The position numbers were made by a program, and so were the translations under genes. A DNA stretch of 60,000 nucleotides from Owenia fusiformis (Eukaryota > Annelida > Polychaeta > Sabellida > Oweniidae), in assembly GCA_903813345.2 (NCBI GenBank), contig CAIIXF020000007.1, positions 25,223,564-25,283,563 of the forward strand. The letters are read 5' to 3'. Positions 25,101-32,001 of the stretch are shown here, in pieces. Under the pieces are notes generated by a model. It saw nothing but the letters and a program-made list of their open reading frames with translations, ran no database searches and was not told the DNA's origin. How positions within the stretch are numbered: position 1 is the first letter of the stretch; each line of letters opens with the position of its first letter.

Positions 25101-28100
25101 GTCTTTCACACTGTCTCATGCCACTTTGCGTAGTAAGCGGCCATTTTAAAAAATGGCTGTCATTTCTACATTTTTTACTTTAACTCGAAAAGTATTGGAG
25201 CTTTTGTTCATATTTGATATGTGAATACTTTAAGCATGGCACATTGTCTAATAAAACTTTGGGGAGTAGTCGGCCATTTTGAAAAATGGCCACCATTTTT
25301 ATGTGTGTTATTTTACATTTTTTATTATATCTCAAAAAGTAATATAGCGATTTTGTTCATATTTGATATGTGACATTTTGGGTAGTAGGCGGCCATGTTA
25401 AAAAATGGCCACCATTTACATGTACATGTGTGCGATTTTAAATTTTTTTATATGTGGCTAATTAAAAGCATAATTCTCCTTCTGATGACAACTTGGCTAG
25501 TGAGCAACCATTTTAAAAATGGTGGCCTTTCTTATGTGTGTTATTTTATGATATTTGCTATATATTTCGTTTGTAAAAATGCCAGTCAATTCTGTTCGAT
25601 GGGATTCGATACGCTTTGGCGTTGCCGTTGTTCTGGTTTACTTTGCTGCTATTAAACCCCATAATGACTGAATTATTCATGTATAACATTTTTTTTCATA
25701 CTGGTAGAATTGAAACCACATTAATTTAATTCAAGTAATTTTTTCCATGGAACATTGTGGTATTAGTATTTATTATAAGGATATCCTGATATTTCCAGGG
25801 AACGCATTTAAAGAGATTGAAAAAGAGTGGAATCTGAAAAAATAAAACACTCGTAATTGTATAGAAATGTTTAGATTGTGTTGAAGGCAATTCTTTCAAT
25901 ACATAGTTTAGAGAGAGGCTGGGTTAAATACAATTGTGACAGATTTGAAAGCACCCCTGTTCCAATTTAGCATCCTCCTGCTCCTACATCTAGGATCTCA
26001 TTTTACATTTATCTATCTCCAGTACTACTGGTTAAACCCTAATACAATCTAATAGCTTCCTCCCCTGGGTAGAAACATTCCCCATCATAGTCCTAGGAGC
26101 TTGTATTTTGGAGCCCAAATGTTTACCATACAGAACATCTATTTCCAGGAACCTCCTACCAATAAAGATCTGATTGCTCATCCCCTGTGTATAAGCACGC
26201 CTCATCTGGGGGCCAGTACTGTTGAAGCTCAAACAAGAGTAGCTGAAGAGATAGCTCAACAGTTTGTTGATGCAGCTGAAGGCAAAGAACTTATTGGAGC
26301 TGTGAGTAACATTTTGTTTTGTAAAAATATTATTAAGTACAAACCGTAAAGCATTTTGTCTCAACGAATGTAGTTTGGTTTATATATCAGTGAATTTCAA
26401 AATGTGTACATTTTAGGCATTATTTGATAATATATATCTTGGTTGTCCATCATTGGTGGTTTGGCTTGATATTAACAGACTAAAATGCTCTGATATATAT
26501 CTTTAAAAAATAAGAATAAAAAGATAAAAATTGTTCTGAAATCATCCAACCACATGTATGTATAGTCGTTACAGTGATTACTTTGTAATCCTAGGTGAAG
26601 AAATTACCCAGAATTCATAGATGGACCTATCTGGATGTAATGTTGAACTTAAAGGGTCATCTTTACATGGAGACAGGTTCATCTTTGAATTCTGGATTAT
26701 CCCCCTCCTCTTATATAACCCTATATAGGTGAATGTTGCTGCGTTGAGTAACCATAGAGGAGGAAATATCCCAGAAATCCAGATGAACCTATCTGGATGT
26801 AATGTTAGATCTAGACGTTCATCTTTACATGATTATGATCTTTGAATTCTGGGTTATTCCCCCTCTTGTACCCCTATACATACAGGTGAATGCTGCTGCC
26901 CTGAGTAATGCATTGAGTGAGGCCAGTAAGCCATGGGTGGCCCTGGGACAAGCCATGGGAGCCCTGGCATCCACACTGGTGCCAACAGTCAACGGAGACA
27001 CCCAGCTTCAAATCATCACCCAGGGGTCATCGATGAAGGGGGCAGGGGCGTATCTCAAATCAGCCGTTCTGATGGGACTTTTGAAGGTTCAAGTGAACAA
27101 TGGAATCAACCTAGTGAATGCACCAATGTTTGCCAAAGACAATGGAGTACAGGTGGGTGGAATATTATTTGGGGTACACAAAAATAAATAATCTTGTGAA
27201 GTTACTCTACTTGCCTGTTAATTCACTGCATAAACACTAATATTTCTCAATGTTCTTAGGCTAAGACAGAACACAAGGAAGGTTCAGCCAGCCAGTTGGT
27301 TGTCATCATACAGCAGAACGGCTTGGCACCTCATCAACTTACTGGGCATGCCGCAGGAAGTAGCGCCATTTTGACAGAAATGAGTGGCTGTGTGTTCCCT
27401 AATGGCTGCACCTTGGGGGGAAACGTCTTGGTCTACACTGGCCCATATTCTACACAGACATTCCCCACAGTCGCAGGTGAGTTAATGGGTTCATTTAGAG
27501 TACCGAGTAATCAATTTCGAAAGATTCCATCTGAGTTTGGAGTATTTGTTGTTAAAAGGATTGGAGGATAAAGTTCTGAAATAGCAATAATATTTTATGG
27601 TTTGATTATGACAAAAGAAAAAAACATGGATCTAGTGTCCTCTGAAAAGTAGTCTTATAAAATGTCAAAAGGAAAGGTCTACCAAAGATAATTACAATCT
27701 TATTAGTACAGTGAAAGTTCCTGGAACAATTTTTTTTTATTCCACTCCAAAGCAAAGGCCCACTATACTTATTTTAGAAGGAAAAATAAGAAAATAATCA
27801 TTGAAACATGTTACTCACACACTTACTCAAATATGACACAAAATTTGATTTGCTTTAATATTGAACCAAGAAAAAAATAACTCACATAGAAAAAGCATTT
27901 GAAGTTCAGAGATCATTAGACATGCATGCACATGTTCAACAAACTGCATGTTTTAAATTACTGTTGATTTAAAAGATGGCGACACTTCTATAAAAATAAA
28001 TGTACATGTATCATGTAATACAAACAACTTTGCCATCTTTCAATGACATTGATAAAACTTGACATATTAAGCTTGTTAGATCGAAAACATTTTTTGATAA

Positions 28101-28730
28101 TTTATTGTAAGCTTTGATGTGGTCCGTTTGAGCTGCTGATGGTGTTAAATGAAAGATAAGGTACTTGTCAATACACTGGACATACTATGAAATTTAAATG
28201 TAAGTCTTTATTTTGCCCAAAAATGTTGAAAATTCGCAAAGTGGGTCTTTAATAGCAGCATACTACAGTTCTGTGTCGCCATCTTTATATCATCATATTT
28301 AATTTCTTAATTGTTGTATTTTTAGATTTTATTTCATTGACTTATAATTTTCATAGGATGAAATACATTGATTTTAAGGGCCCAAAGTATGACAAAACAA
28401 TCCCTCTCTTAGGTTCAATTGGTGTGTATATTAGACAATAGACTAATTTAAAGCAGATATTGCTTGGAATATTGTGTATTCAAACTGATATTGTCCTTTG
28501 AGACTCTAGTATTACAAAAGTGGACCCAAACTCACAAAAATGAAACAGCTAATTGAGTTACTGTTTGTATTTCAGCTGCTATTAGCCAAGGAGGCTCTTC
28601 TATTACATCATACAGTGGGTCCAGTGAGCAGAAAGGAGTCTGCTACAGTCTCGTGGGCTTAGAATCACCCCTACAGAATCTAGATGCCATTAAGCAGAAT
28701 GTAAATTCTGTACACCAAGTCAGTTTGTAA
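11075..28730 (+). CDS. PHGDH: D-3-phosphoglycerate dehydrogenase
   Basis: The enzyme oxidises 3-phosphoglycerate to 3-phosphohydroxypyruvate with NAD+, the first step of serine synthesis, in the cytosol. Ten exons join in phase to a complete 528-aa product (human about 533): 11075-11215, 13576-13727, 14176-14241, 16453-16606, 17069-17201, 17600-17748, 26149-26301, 26886-27152, 27260-27476, 28576-28730. Family landmarks are GRAGTGVDN, the NAD-binding GLGRIG (residues 153-158), the catalytic Arg in NVARGG (R237), Glu in LEEPP (265/266) and His in TPHLGAS (H284). The C-terminal half matches the animal (type I) regulatory part. Intron 6 is 8.4 kb and houses a peroxidase gene on the other strand. 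Intron 3 contains 14 extra partial copies of exon 3, and intron 7 contains a partial copy of exon 8. Confidence 0.97.
11298..11757. mobile_element. CAGGCCTGTCAAC MITE in PHGDH intron 1
   Basis: The 460-bp element is bounded by CAGGCCTGTCAACT and AGTTGACAGGCCTG and flanked by a perfect 6-bp duplication TGTATG (11292-11297, 11758-11763). The interior repeats TCACGCA...ACGCAAAT and AGGTGTTCAAAATTTGG phrases. It has no transposase. Confidence 0.85.
11860..12965. repeat. Foldback element with an internal minisatellite, PHGDH intron 1
   Basis: The arms about 11860-11985 and 12795-12965 are inverted copies (GAGACCCTATCTGTTGCAAG versus its complement near 12935; TTTAAGTAGCGCAAAGATCC versus its complement near 12880). 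Between them, about 12000-12530, lies a degenerate direct repeat of about 40-60 bp built on GGCATGACCGTGACAATG. The minus-strand open frame across it is only a translation of the repeat. Confidence 0.75.
13576..13727 (+). CDS. PHGDH: PHGDH exon 2
   Basis: Acceptor TTTGCAG|GAATTT and donor ATGAA|GTAAGC. It carries [15 protein letters not shown] and [19 protein letters not shown], highly conserved in the family. It leaves in phase 2. Confidence 0.96.
14176..14241 (+). CDS. PHGDH: PHGDH exon 3 (the founder copy)
   Basis: This 66-bp exon encodes [20 protein letters not shown]. It is the only one of 15 near-identical copies that has a normal acceptor (TATTTTCCAG|TACACC). The donor is ACAAG|GTAGGA. 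It enters and leaves in phase 2. Confidence 0.93.
14176..15845 (+). repeat. PHGDH: Tandem array of 15 copies of PHGDH exon 3 (113-bp unit)
   Basis: Copies begin (ACACCAGG) at 14177, 14289, 14402, 14515, 14628, 14740, 14853, 14966, 15079, 15192, 15295, 15408, 15521, 15634 and 15747; the period is 113 bp, with one unit of 103. Each later unit is 65 bp of exon, 34 bp of intron beginning at the donor GTAGGATATTAG, and 14 bp identical to the MITE end CAGGGGTTTCATTA. All copies keep the donor. Only the first has the CCAG|T acceptor. Most differences between copies are silent. Copies 3 and 8 share a Thr-to-Ile codon, and copy 9 has Cys to Arg. Confidence 0.95.
15846..16012. mobile_element. CAGGGGTTTCA MITE closing the exon array
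   Basis: The 167-bp element has inverted ends CAGGGATTTCATTAG and CTAGTGAAACCCCTG and is flanked by the direct duplication GAGGAG (15840-15845, 16013-16018). It is closely similar to the copy at 20987-21152. Confidence 0.85.
16453..16606 (+). CDS. PHGDH: PHGDH exon 4
   Basis: Acceptor TATTTCAG|GCATAT and donor ATGACT|GTAAGT. It encodes the NAD-binding Rossmann core with [20 protein letters not shown]. Confidence 0.96.
16838..16990. repeat. Relic of a 'GAACACCT...AGGTGTTC' repeat, PHGDH intron 4
   Basis: GAACACCTCTCTGATC and later GTGTTCGGAGTGGACAGGTT are degenerate forms of the GTTCCACTTA/GAGGTGTTCC repeat best preserved at 28977-29839. Similar relics are at about 17448-17575, 36606-36716, 38312-38420 and 42738-42980. 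Confidence 0.5.
17069..17201 (+). CDS. PHGDH: PHGDH exon 5
   Basis: Acceptor TATTTCAG|ACTATA and donor CAAGA|GTAAGA. It encodes TIGYDPLVS..., then [20 protein letters not shown], the family segment before the second catalytic-domain half. Confidence 0.95.
17600..17748 (+). CDS. PHGDH: PHGDH exon 6
   Basis: Acceptor TTTTCAG|ATCTCA and donor CTTGAG|GTATTT. It carries [18 protein letters not shown], including catalytic Arg237, and ALDVFLE. Confidence 0.96.
18254..18259 (-). terminator. Candidate polyadenylation signal of peroxidase 1
   Basis: AATAAA on the minus strand lies about 67 nt beyond the stop codon. Confidence 0.5.
18326..18570 (-). CDS. Peroxidase 1 exon 5 (terminal)
   Basis: Acceptor ATTTTCAG|GATTTA, open to the stop at 18328-18326. 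It contains [12 protein letters not shown] (Asp298) and [20 protein letters not shown], matching the final helices of class I peroxidases. Confidence 0.92.
18326..24200 (-). CDS. Secreted plant-type haem peroxidase 1, nested in PHGDH intron 6
   Basis: Five exons (24200-23869, 20189-19999, 19362-19249, 18977-18756, 18570-18326) give a complete 367-aa protein. Residues 1-23 are a signal peptide ([20 protein letters not shown]...). The distal haem site is [16 protein letters not shown], with Arg99 and His103. [13 protein letters not shown] resembles the ascorbate-peroxidase ADF-QLAG segment. The proximal site is GAHSLGRTH (His229), with Trp245 in GYDGAW and Asp298 in HADL, the His-Trp-Asp triad of cytochrome c and ascorbate peroxidases. 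It should reduce hydrogen peroxide outside the cell or in the secretory pathway; the reductant is unknown. It lies wholly within an intron of PHGDH on the opposite strand. A paralogue with matching exon sizes lies at 35728-31760. Confidence 0.92.
18756..18977 (-). CDS. Peroxidase 1 exon 4 (proximal haem ligand)
   Basis: Acceptor ATTTTAG|ATCTTC and donor CTCCG|GTAAAA, 222 bp. It carries [14 protein letters not shown] with His229, and GYDGAW with Trp245. Confidence 0.93.
19249..19362 (-). CDS. Peroxidase 1 exon 3
   Basis: Acceptor ATTTACAG|GACGAA and donor ATTTG|GTGAGT, 114 bp. It encodes [13 protein letters not shown] and [17 protein letters not shown], the loop before the proximal helix. Confidence 0.92.
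19735..19925. repeat. Palindromic element in peroxidase 1 intron 2
   Basis: GGTTATTTCATGCTTGATTT and TCAATATGAATTTTATTC at about 19747-19784 reappear inverted at about 19880-19928. The loop holds CTCGCTACGCTCGTTCGG and two GGTCAATATCATAT phrases. Upstream, 19385-19520 repeats AAAAATCATATTGTCCCT. Confidence 0.8.
19999..20189 (-). CDS. Peroxidase 1 exon 2
   Basis: Acceptor GCTCCAG|ATGCAT and donor GGCAG|GTTAGT, 191 bp. It encodes [19 protein letters not shown] and [18 protein letters not shown], then a C-P-L-C pair. Confidence 0.92.
20611..20757. repeat. 'AATTTAGAGTGTTGACTAC' dispersed repeat, copy 1
   Basis: AATTTGAATGAA, then TTTCTGTACAATTTAGAGTG and TTGACTACATGCCTGTTT. The same order recurs at 43240-43385, 51912-52030 and 52755-52885, always in this orientation. 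I do not recognise the family. Confidence 0.7.
20987..21152. mobile_element. CAGGGGTTTCA MITE, second copy
   Basis: The 166-bp element has ends CAGGGGTTTCATTAG and CTAGTGAAACCTCTG and is flanked by TATGAG (20981-20986, 21153-21158). It lies in PHGDH intron 6 and in intron 1 of the nested peroxidase. A truncated relative is at about 23787-23852. Confidence 0.85.
21238..23562. repeat. 2.3-kb 'AAATGGCCGCCATTTT' repeat element, several internal units
   Basis: It begins AGCTCACATGGTGAGC followed by a TCCG/TCTG microsatellite, and ends CACCATGTGAGCCCAGTACC and CACGGTACT. Inside are about seven imperfect units of 300-380 bp with AAAACCTCTGTCGATAGG, TCAAAATGGCCGCCATTTT and CAGCCATTTTAGTTAACATT. Units drift progressively toward the right end. 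No credible protein frame. Confidence 0.85.
23787..23852. mobile_element. Truncated CAGGGGTTTCA MITE
   Basis: It starts CAGGGGTTTCACGAGAATTT and continues with the inverted sequence of the family's right end (ACAACAGGCTAAATAAAT), then stops within ATTAATGG. It lies just outside the donor of exon 1 of the nested peroxidase. Confidence 0.65.
23869..24200 (-). CDS. Peroxidase 1 exon 1 (signal peptide, distal haem site)
   Basis: The ATG at 24200 begins a signal peptide. A Lys/Glu-rich helix follows, then [18 protein letters not shown]. The donor is GATGG|GTAAGT, phase 2. An in-frame upstream Met exists, but only this one gives a signal peptide. Confidence 0.9.
24695..25680. repeat. GGCCATTTT-rich dispersed repeat upstream of peroxidase 1
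   Basis: It starts TTTTATCCCATCAAACG with a TCCGTCCGTCCG run. Four to five degenerate units then contain TCGGCCATTTTGAAAAATGG and GATTTTGTTCATATTTG. It differs from the family at 21238-23562 apart from the composition of the core. No gene seen. Confidence 0.6.
26149..26301 (+). CDS. PHGDH: PHGDH exon 7
   Basis: Acceptor ATTTCCAG|GAACCT and donor GGAGCT|GTGAGT. It encodes EPPTNKDL and [12 protein letters not shown] with catalytic His284. It is the first PHGDH exon after the 8.4-kb intron that contains a peroxidase gene. Confidence 0.96.
26599..26919 (+). repeat. PHGDH: Tandem duplication including the start of PHGDH exon 8
   Basis: Segment 26599-26762 is repeated at 26763-26919 (GGATGTAATGTT, CATCTTTACATG, CTTTGAATTCTGG). 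The upstream copy includes an intact acceptor CTATATAG and then GTGAATGTTGCTGCGTTGAG at 26729, coding VNVAALSN in place of the real VNAAALSN, before diverging. A still older trace, CCTAGGTGAAGAAATTACCC, starts at 26591. Confidence 0.85.
26886..27152 (+). CDS. PHGDH: PHGDH exon 8
   Basis: Acceptor CATACAG|GTGAAT and donor GTACAG|GTGGGT, 89 codons. It encodes [20 protein letters not shown] and the [17 protein letters not shown] segment typical of the animal enzyme's C-terminal half. Its 5' end is duplicated about 157 bp upstream. Confidence 0.95.
27260..27476 (+). CDS. PHGDH: PHGDH exon 9
   Basis: Acceptor TTCTTAG|GCTAAG and donor TCGCAG|GTGAGT. It encodes the less conserved C-terminal segment ([16 protein letters not shown]...). 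It leaves in phase 1. Confidence 0.9.
28576..28730 (+). CDS. PHGDH: PHGDH exon 10 (terminal)
   Basis: Acceptor TATTTCAG|CTGCTA, open to the TAA at 28728-28730. It encodes [19 protein letters not shown], which fits the end of the human protein. Confidence 0.93.
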
Positions 28731-28976
28731 TAGAAAACAACAATATAGAATGCCCTTGAAGAATCTTAATAAGGTGATGCCATAAAACAGAATTTTAAGT
28801 CAGTCTGCAAACAGCTTTATACAAATACGTACTACCATAGACTTGAAGACATGCCATGACAATAGAAAGTTTACAAGTTCCCAACATATCATGAATACAC
28901 TTATATCAGGACTTACAGTACTTGTAGTACATTATTAATTACAGTATTGCAGTATTTGTAGTATAGTATAACAGTA

Positions 28977-29839
28977 CAGTAGAACCTGTGTAAGTGGAAC
29001 ACCCTCCGTTCTGCCAAAAAGCGTTCCACTTAGGAGGTGTTCCACTTACGGAGGTTTTGGGTTCGCGGGGATTTAAAGAACAGACAAGATAAAATATAGA
29101 GTTTATATGTATCACTGGAAATATGATTCTCTGTTCATTGCAGGCAGCTATATACCATTAATTATCCAGTAGTTTTACTCAAAAAGCTATCTGACATTCT
29201 TAATCCTCCTCATTCTGCCAAAAATGTTTCCTGACATTCTTAATCCTCCTCATTCTGCCAGTCTCAGGTTCAAAGATTTGGCAATTAAGTTTTGAAGACT
29301 AGTGCCTACTGCTTATGATTCATTTGTTTTTAACTGACATTCTTAATCTTACTTATCAAGTCAACAAACTGCAAAGGGTATTAGTTAGTAGTAGAATCAC
29401 ATGTCCATCTCTACAGGACGTTAATCCAATTTGATGAATGATAATCTCATGAAATCCTAATTTACTGATTATCAAATTAATTAGTGGTAGCATCACATGT
29501 TGATATCTACAGGAGGTTAATCCAATTTGCAATGGTAATCCTTTAAAATTCTAATTTGCCAATTAACATGTTATTACCTGTTTTCATACCCAGATATCAC
29601 TGTAGGATGTTAATTCTGTTTACATAAGTATCAATATTGAAATTTATGGAAAATTGACTGTTCCACTTAGCAGGTTAATTTTTCAATATGGGGTGTTCAC
29701 TGTTCAAGTTTGGAGGTGTTCCACTTACAGAGGTTCAATTAACATTAAGTGAATGGGTTTCTGAAATGGGACTTTGAAAAAGTGTTCCACTTGCGAGGTG
29801 TTCCACTTATAGAGGTGTTCCACTTAGCAGGTTCTACTG
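28977..29839. mobile_element. Pogo/Tigger-like non-autonomous element (GTTCCACTT family)
   Basis: It has inverted ends CAGTAGAACCTG and CAGGTTCTACTG, flanked by TA on both sides. The subterminal parts carry several GAGGTGTTCCACTTA motifs. The 863-bp interior has no transposase frame. The CAGTAGAACCT end and TA target fit the Tc1/mariner-pogo group. It lies downstream of PHGDH, possibly within its 3' UTR. Confidence 0.7.
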
Positions 29840-31410
29840 TACTTTTAACACATGTACATTATTACAGTACTTTAATTACAGTATTGCTGTATTTGTAGTA
29901 TAGTATAACTTTACTTTTAGTACATGTATATCATTACAGTACTTGAACTACAGTTTTGCTGTATTTGTTGTATTACAGTACAATATTGTATGCAAAAGTA
30001 AATAATAGTATAACAGTACTTTAAGTACAGTATTTAAGTACTTGTAGTACAGTATTACAGTACTTATAGTACTGTATAAATGCCTTTGCTCTGATATCAA
30101 AACTCCGACAGTCTAACTCATCAGAGCCAGGTCATCCCCATCTATCACCAAATAAGCATCATGGTGGAAGCATAATATCTTTTATTGCGATATTTTTATT
30201 GATAACCCTTAACTTTTAGATGACTCAGCAATCTCTACCGTAGGTGTTTTTTTTAAAAAATCATAGGAAGATACATTAAGGTTCAAATATAAATGATATG
30301 CCATGACTTCATATTGACAACTTATTTTTCAATTGGTATATTCCATTTGAATCTCCTCTCATATGCTGTTCCTGTTTTATTCCGAGCTTAAATCATGTTA
30401 TATTGTTGGTATATTATTGTATGAACTCTCAATGAACACTGAAAATTGGTTCGGATCCTGAGGATTATAGCCCCATCTATACCGTGTATAGGCCCCGCTA
30501 ATATTGTGTGCTGCTACATAATCCATTTGAACGTGTGAATAATAAATGTATCTCAATGCATCTTAAATGAACAATGTATCTCTAAGATTTTACCATACTT
30601 TAACATTGTTTGTAATTATTAACACATTTAACTTCATACTAGTGCTATTCATAGAATTTAAATGATTTGATCTAATGAGAGTCCAACTTTTGATCTCATA
30701 AGTAAGGAGCTTTGAAAAGTATACATTCCTTTTATGTGAAACAATTTAAATGATATTATATTGTACTTCTGACTCATGAATTGCCAAATATGTATTTTTG
30801 AAATAAATAAGTAATAGTTTTTGAAAATACTGTTTGTTAGTATTGTTATATTTTTTGGAGGGGTCATTATAAAAAATGAACCATATAATGGAGTCATGGT
30901 TAACCCACCCACCTAGGCACCTACACACCCAAGCATCGTGCTTGACATACTAGTATACTCTGCTGTATTTCAACCATCTCTGAGATAAAGGTATACACAT
31001 GTATGTAATGTTTAAAGGGGTTTTGTGAAATACTTAAAAGTAAGAAAATACACACTTTATGTACAGTAGCTTATATATTATTTCCATTGACTGATATGTG
31101 AGATAAAATCAATAAGCGTTTAGTCATAGATCTAAATGCATAACTATAGAATATCCTTATTTTAATTGTCTCATTTGACCTCCTGTAAATGTCAATTTAC
31201 CTTGTATGGCCTATATACCTTGTATAACATCATGATGTATCTAGATTCTACTCTTAGAGTTAACATGAGCATTTTGAAAGATGTTTTCCTAGATCCTTGT
31301 CTCTTCAGGAGGGTGCTCTATTGGTATTTGACAATACACAAACTATAGGACAATTTGAAAAATATTTTATATTAAACACAAGGCAGTCTGCAAACACTAT
31401 ATTTCTGTAC
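29840..31410. other. Intergenic/3' UTR region between PHGDH and peroxidase 2
   Basis: About 28910-28980 and 29840-30080 are degenerate GTACTTGTAGTACAGTATT repeats. The rest is AT-rich and shows no exon that I can support. The open frames at 30658-31348 lack splice sites, similarity or composition suggesting a gene. Confidence 0.5.
30541..30546 (+). terminator. PHGDH: Candidate polyadenylation signal of PHGDH
   Basis: AATAAA lies on the coding strand about 1.8 kb after the stop codon. I saw no AATAAA closer to the stop. If it is used, the 3' UTR would include the foldback element at 28977-29839. Confidence 0.3.
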
Positions 31411-31411
31411 A

Positions 31412-31628
31412 AGTTTTTTTGTAATTTTATAGCATGGGGTCTATGGGGAATCTTCCCGAGCTAGAAGTCACATTTTCAAAGAAAATTAATTTTTCAAAGT
31501 TGATAAACACTTTTTAAAACCACATTTCTAGATGTAATTTTACATGTAGATTTCAAATATGATATTACTTTGACTGAATTTTGATTTTTTAATGACATAA
31601 ATCAAGATTATTTCTACTCGCATCTGGG
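31412..31628. repeat. About 210-bp dispersed repeat, copy 1
   Basis: GCATGGGGTCTATGGGGAAT, AGAAGTCACATTTTCAAA, TTTCAAAGTTGATAAACA and TCAAGATTATTTCTACTCGC occur in the same order and spacing at 46885-47095. It has no terminal inverted repeats and no open frame, and the family is not recognised. Confidence 0.75.
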
Positions 31629-31759
31629 TTATTGTCCCATTAGGATCCCATGTTTTGTAACATGTGAAATTGATCAACTCAAATGTTTATACCAAATCAT
31701 ACTGTTACTGATAATTTGATGAAAGTGTAATAATATATGATAGCATAATATTTTCATTT

Positions 31760-32001
31760 CTAAACAGGGACATACAGTTGAGACTTCTCATATCCAGTTG
31801 TAGTCATTTTAGTGTAGGCTTCCTTAAAGTGCTGTTCCCAGGCTGTAATGTTAACAGCAAATAGTTCCACATATTTGATGGTTTCAGGTTGGTCCCGGCA
31901 ATTATTGAGAGTACATGCAGAATGTCCATTTTTGTCAACAGGATTTATAACTTTACGAAGGCACATATCGGCATTCAGCATCATTGTATTAGTGCTTCGA
32001 C
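31760..32001 (-). CDS. Peroxidase 2 exon 5 (terminal)
   Basis: Acceptor TTTTCAG|GTCGAA, then MMLNADMCLRKV (Asp301), [15 protein letters not shown], ending SQLYVPV and stop. The open frame continues upstream through the intronic 27-bp repeats, but the splice acceptor and the sister gene fix the exon start here. Confidence 0.92.
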
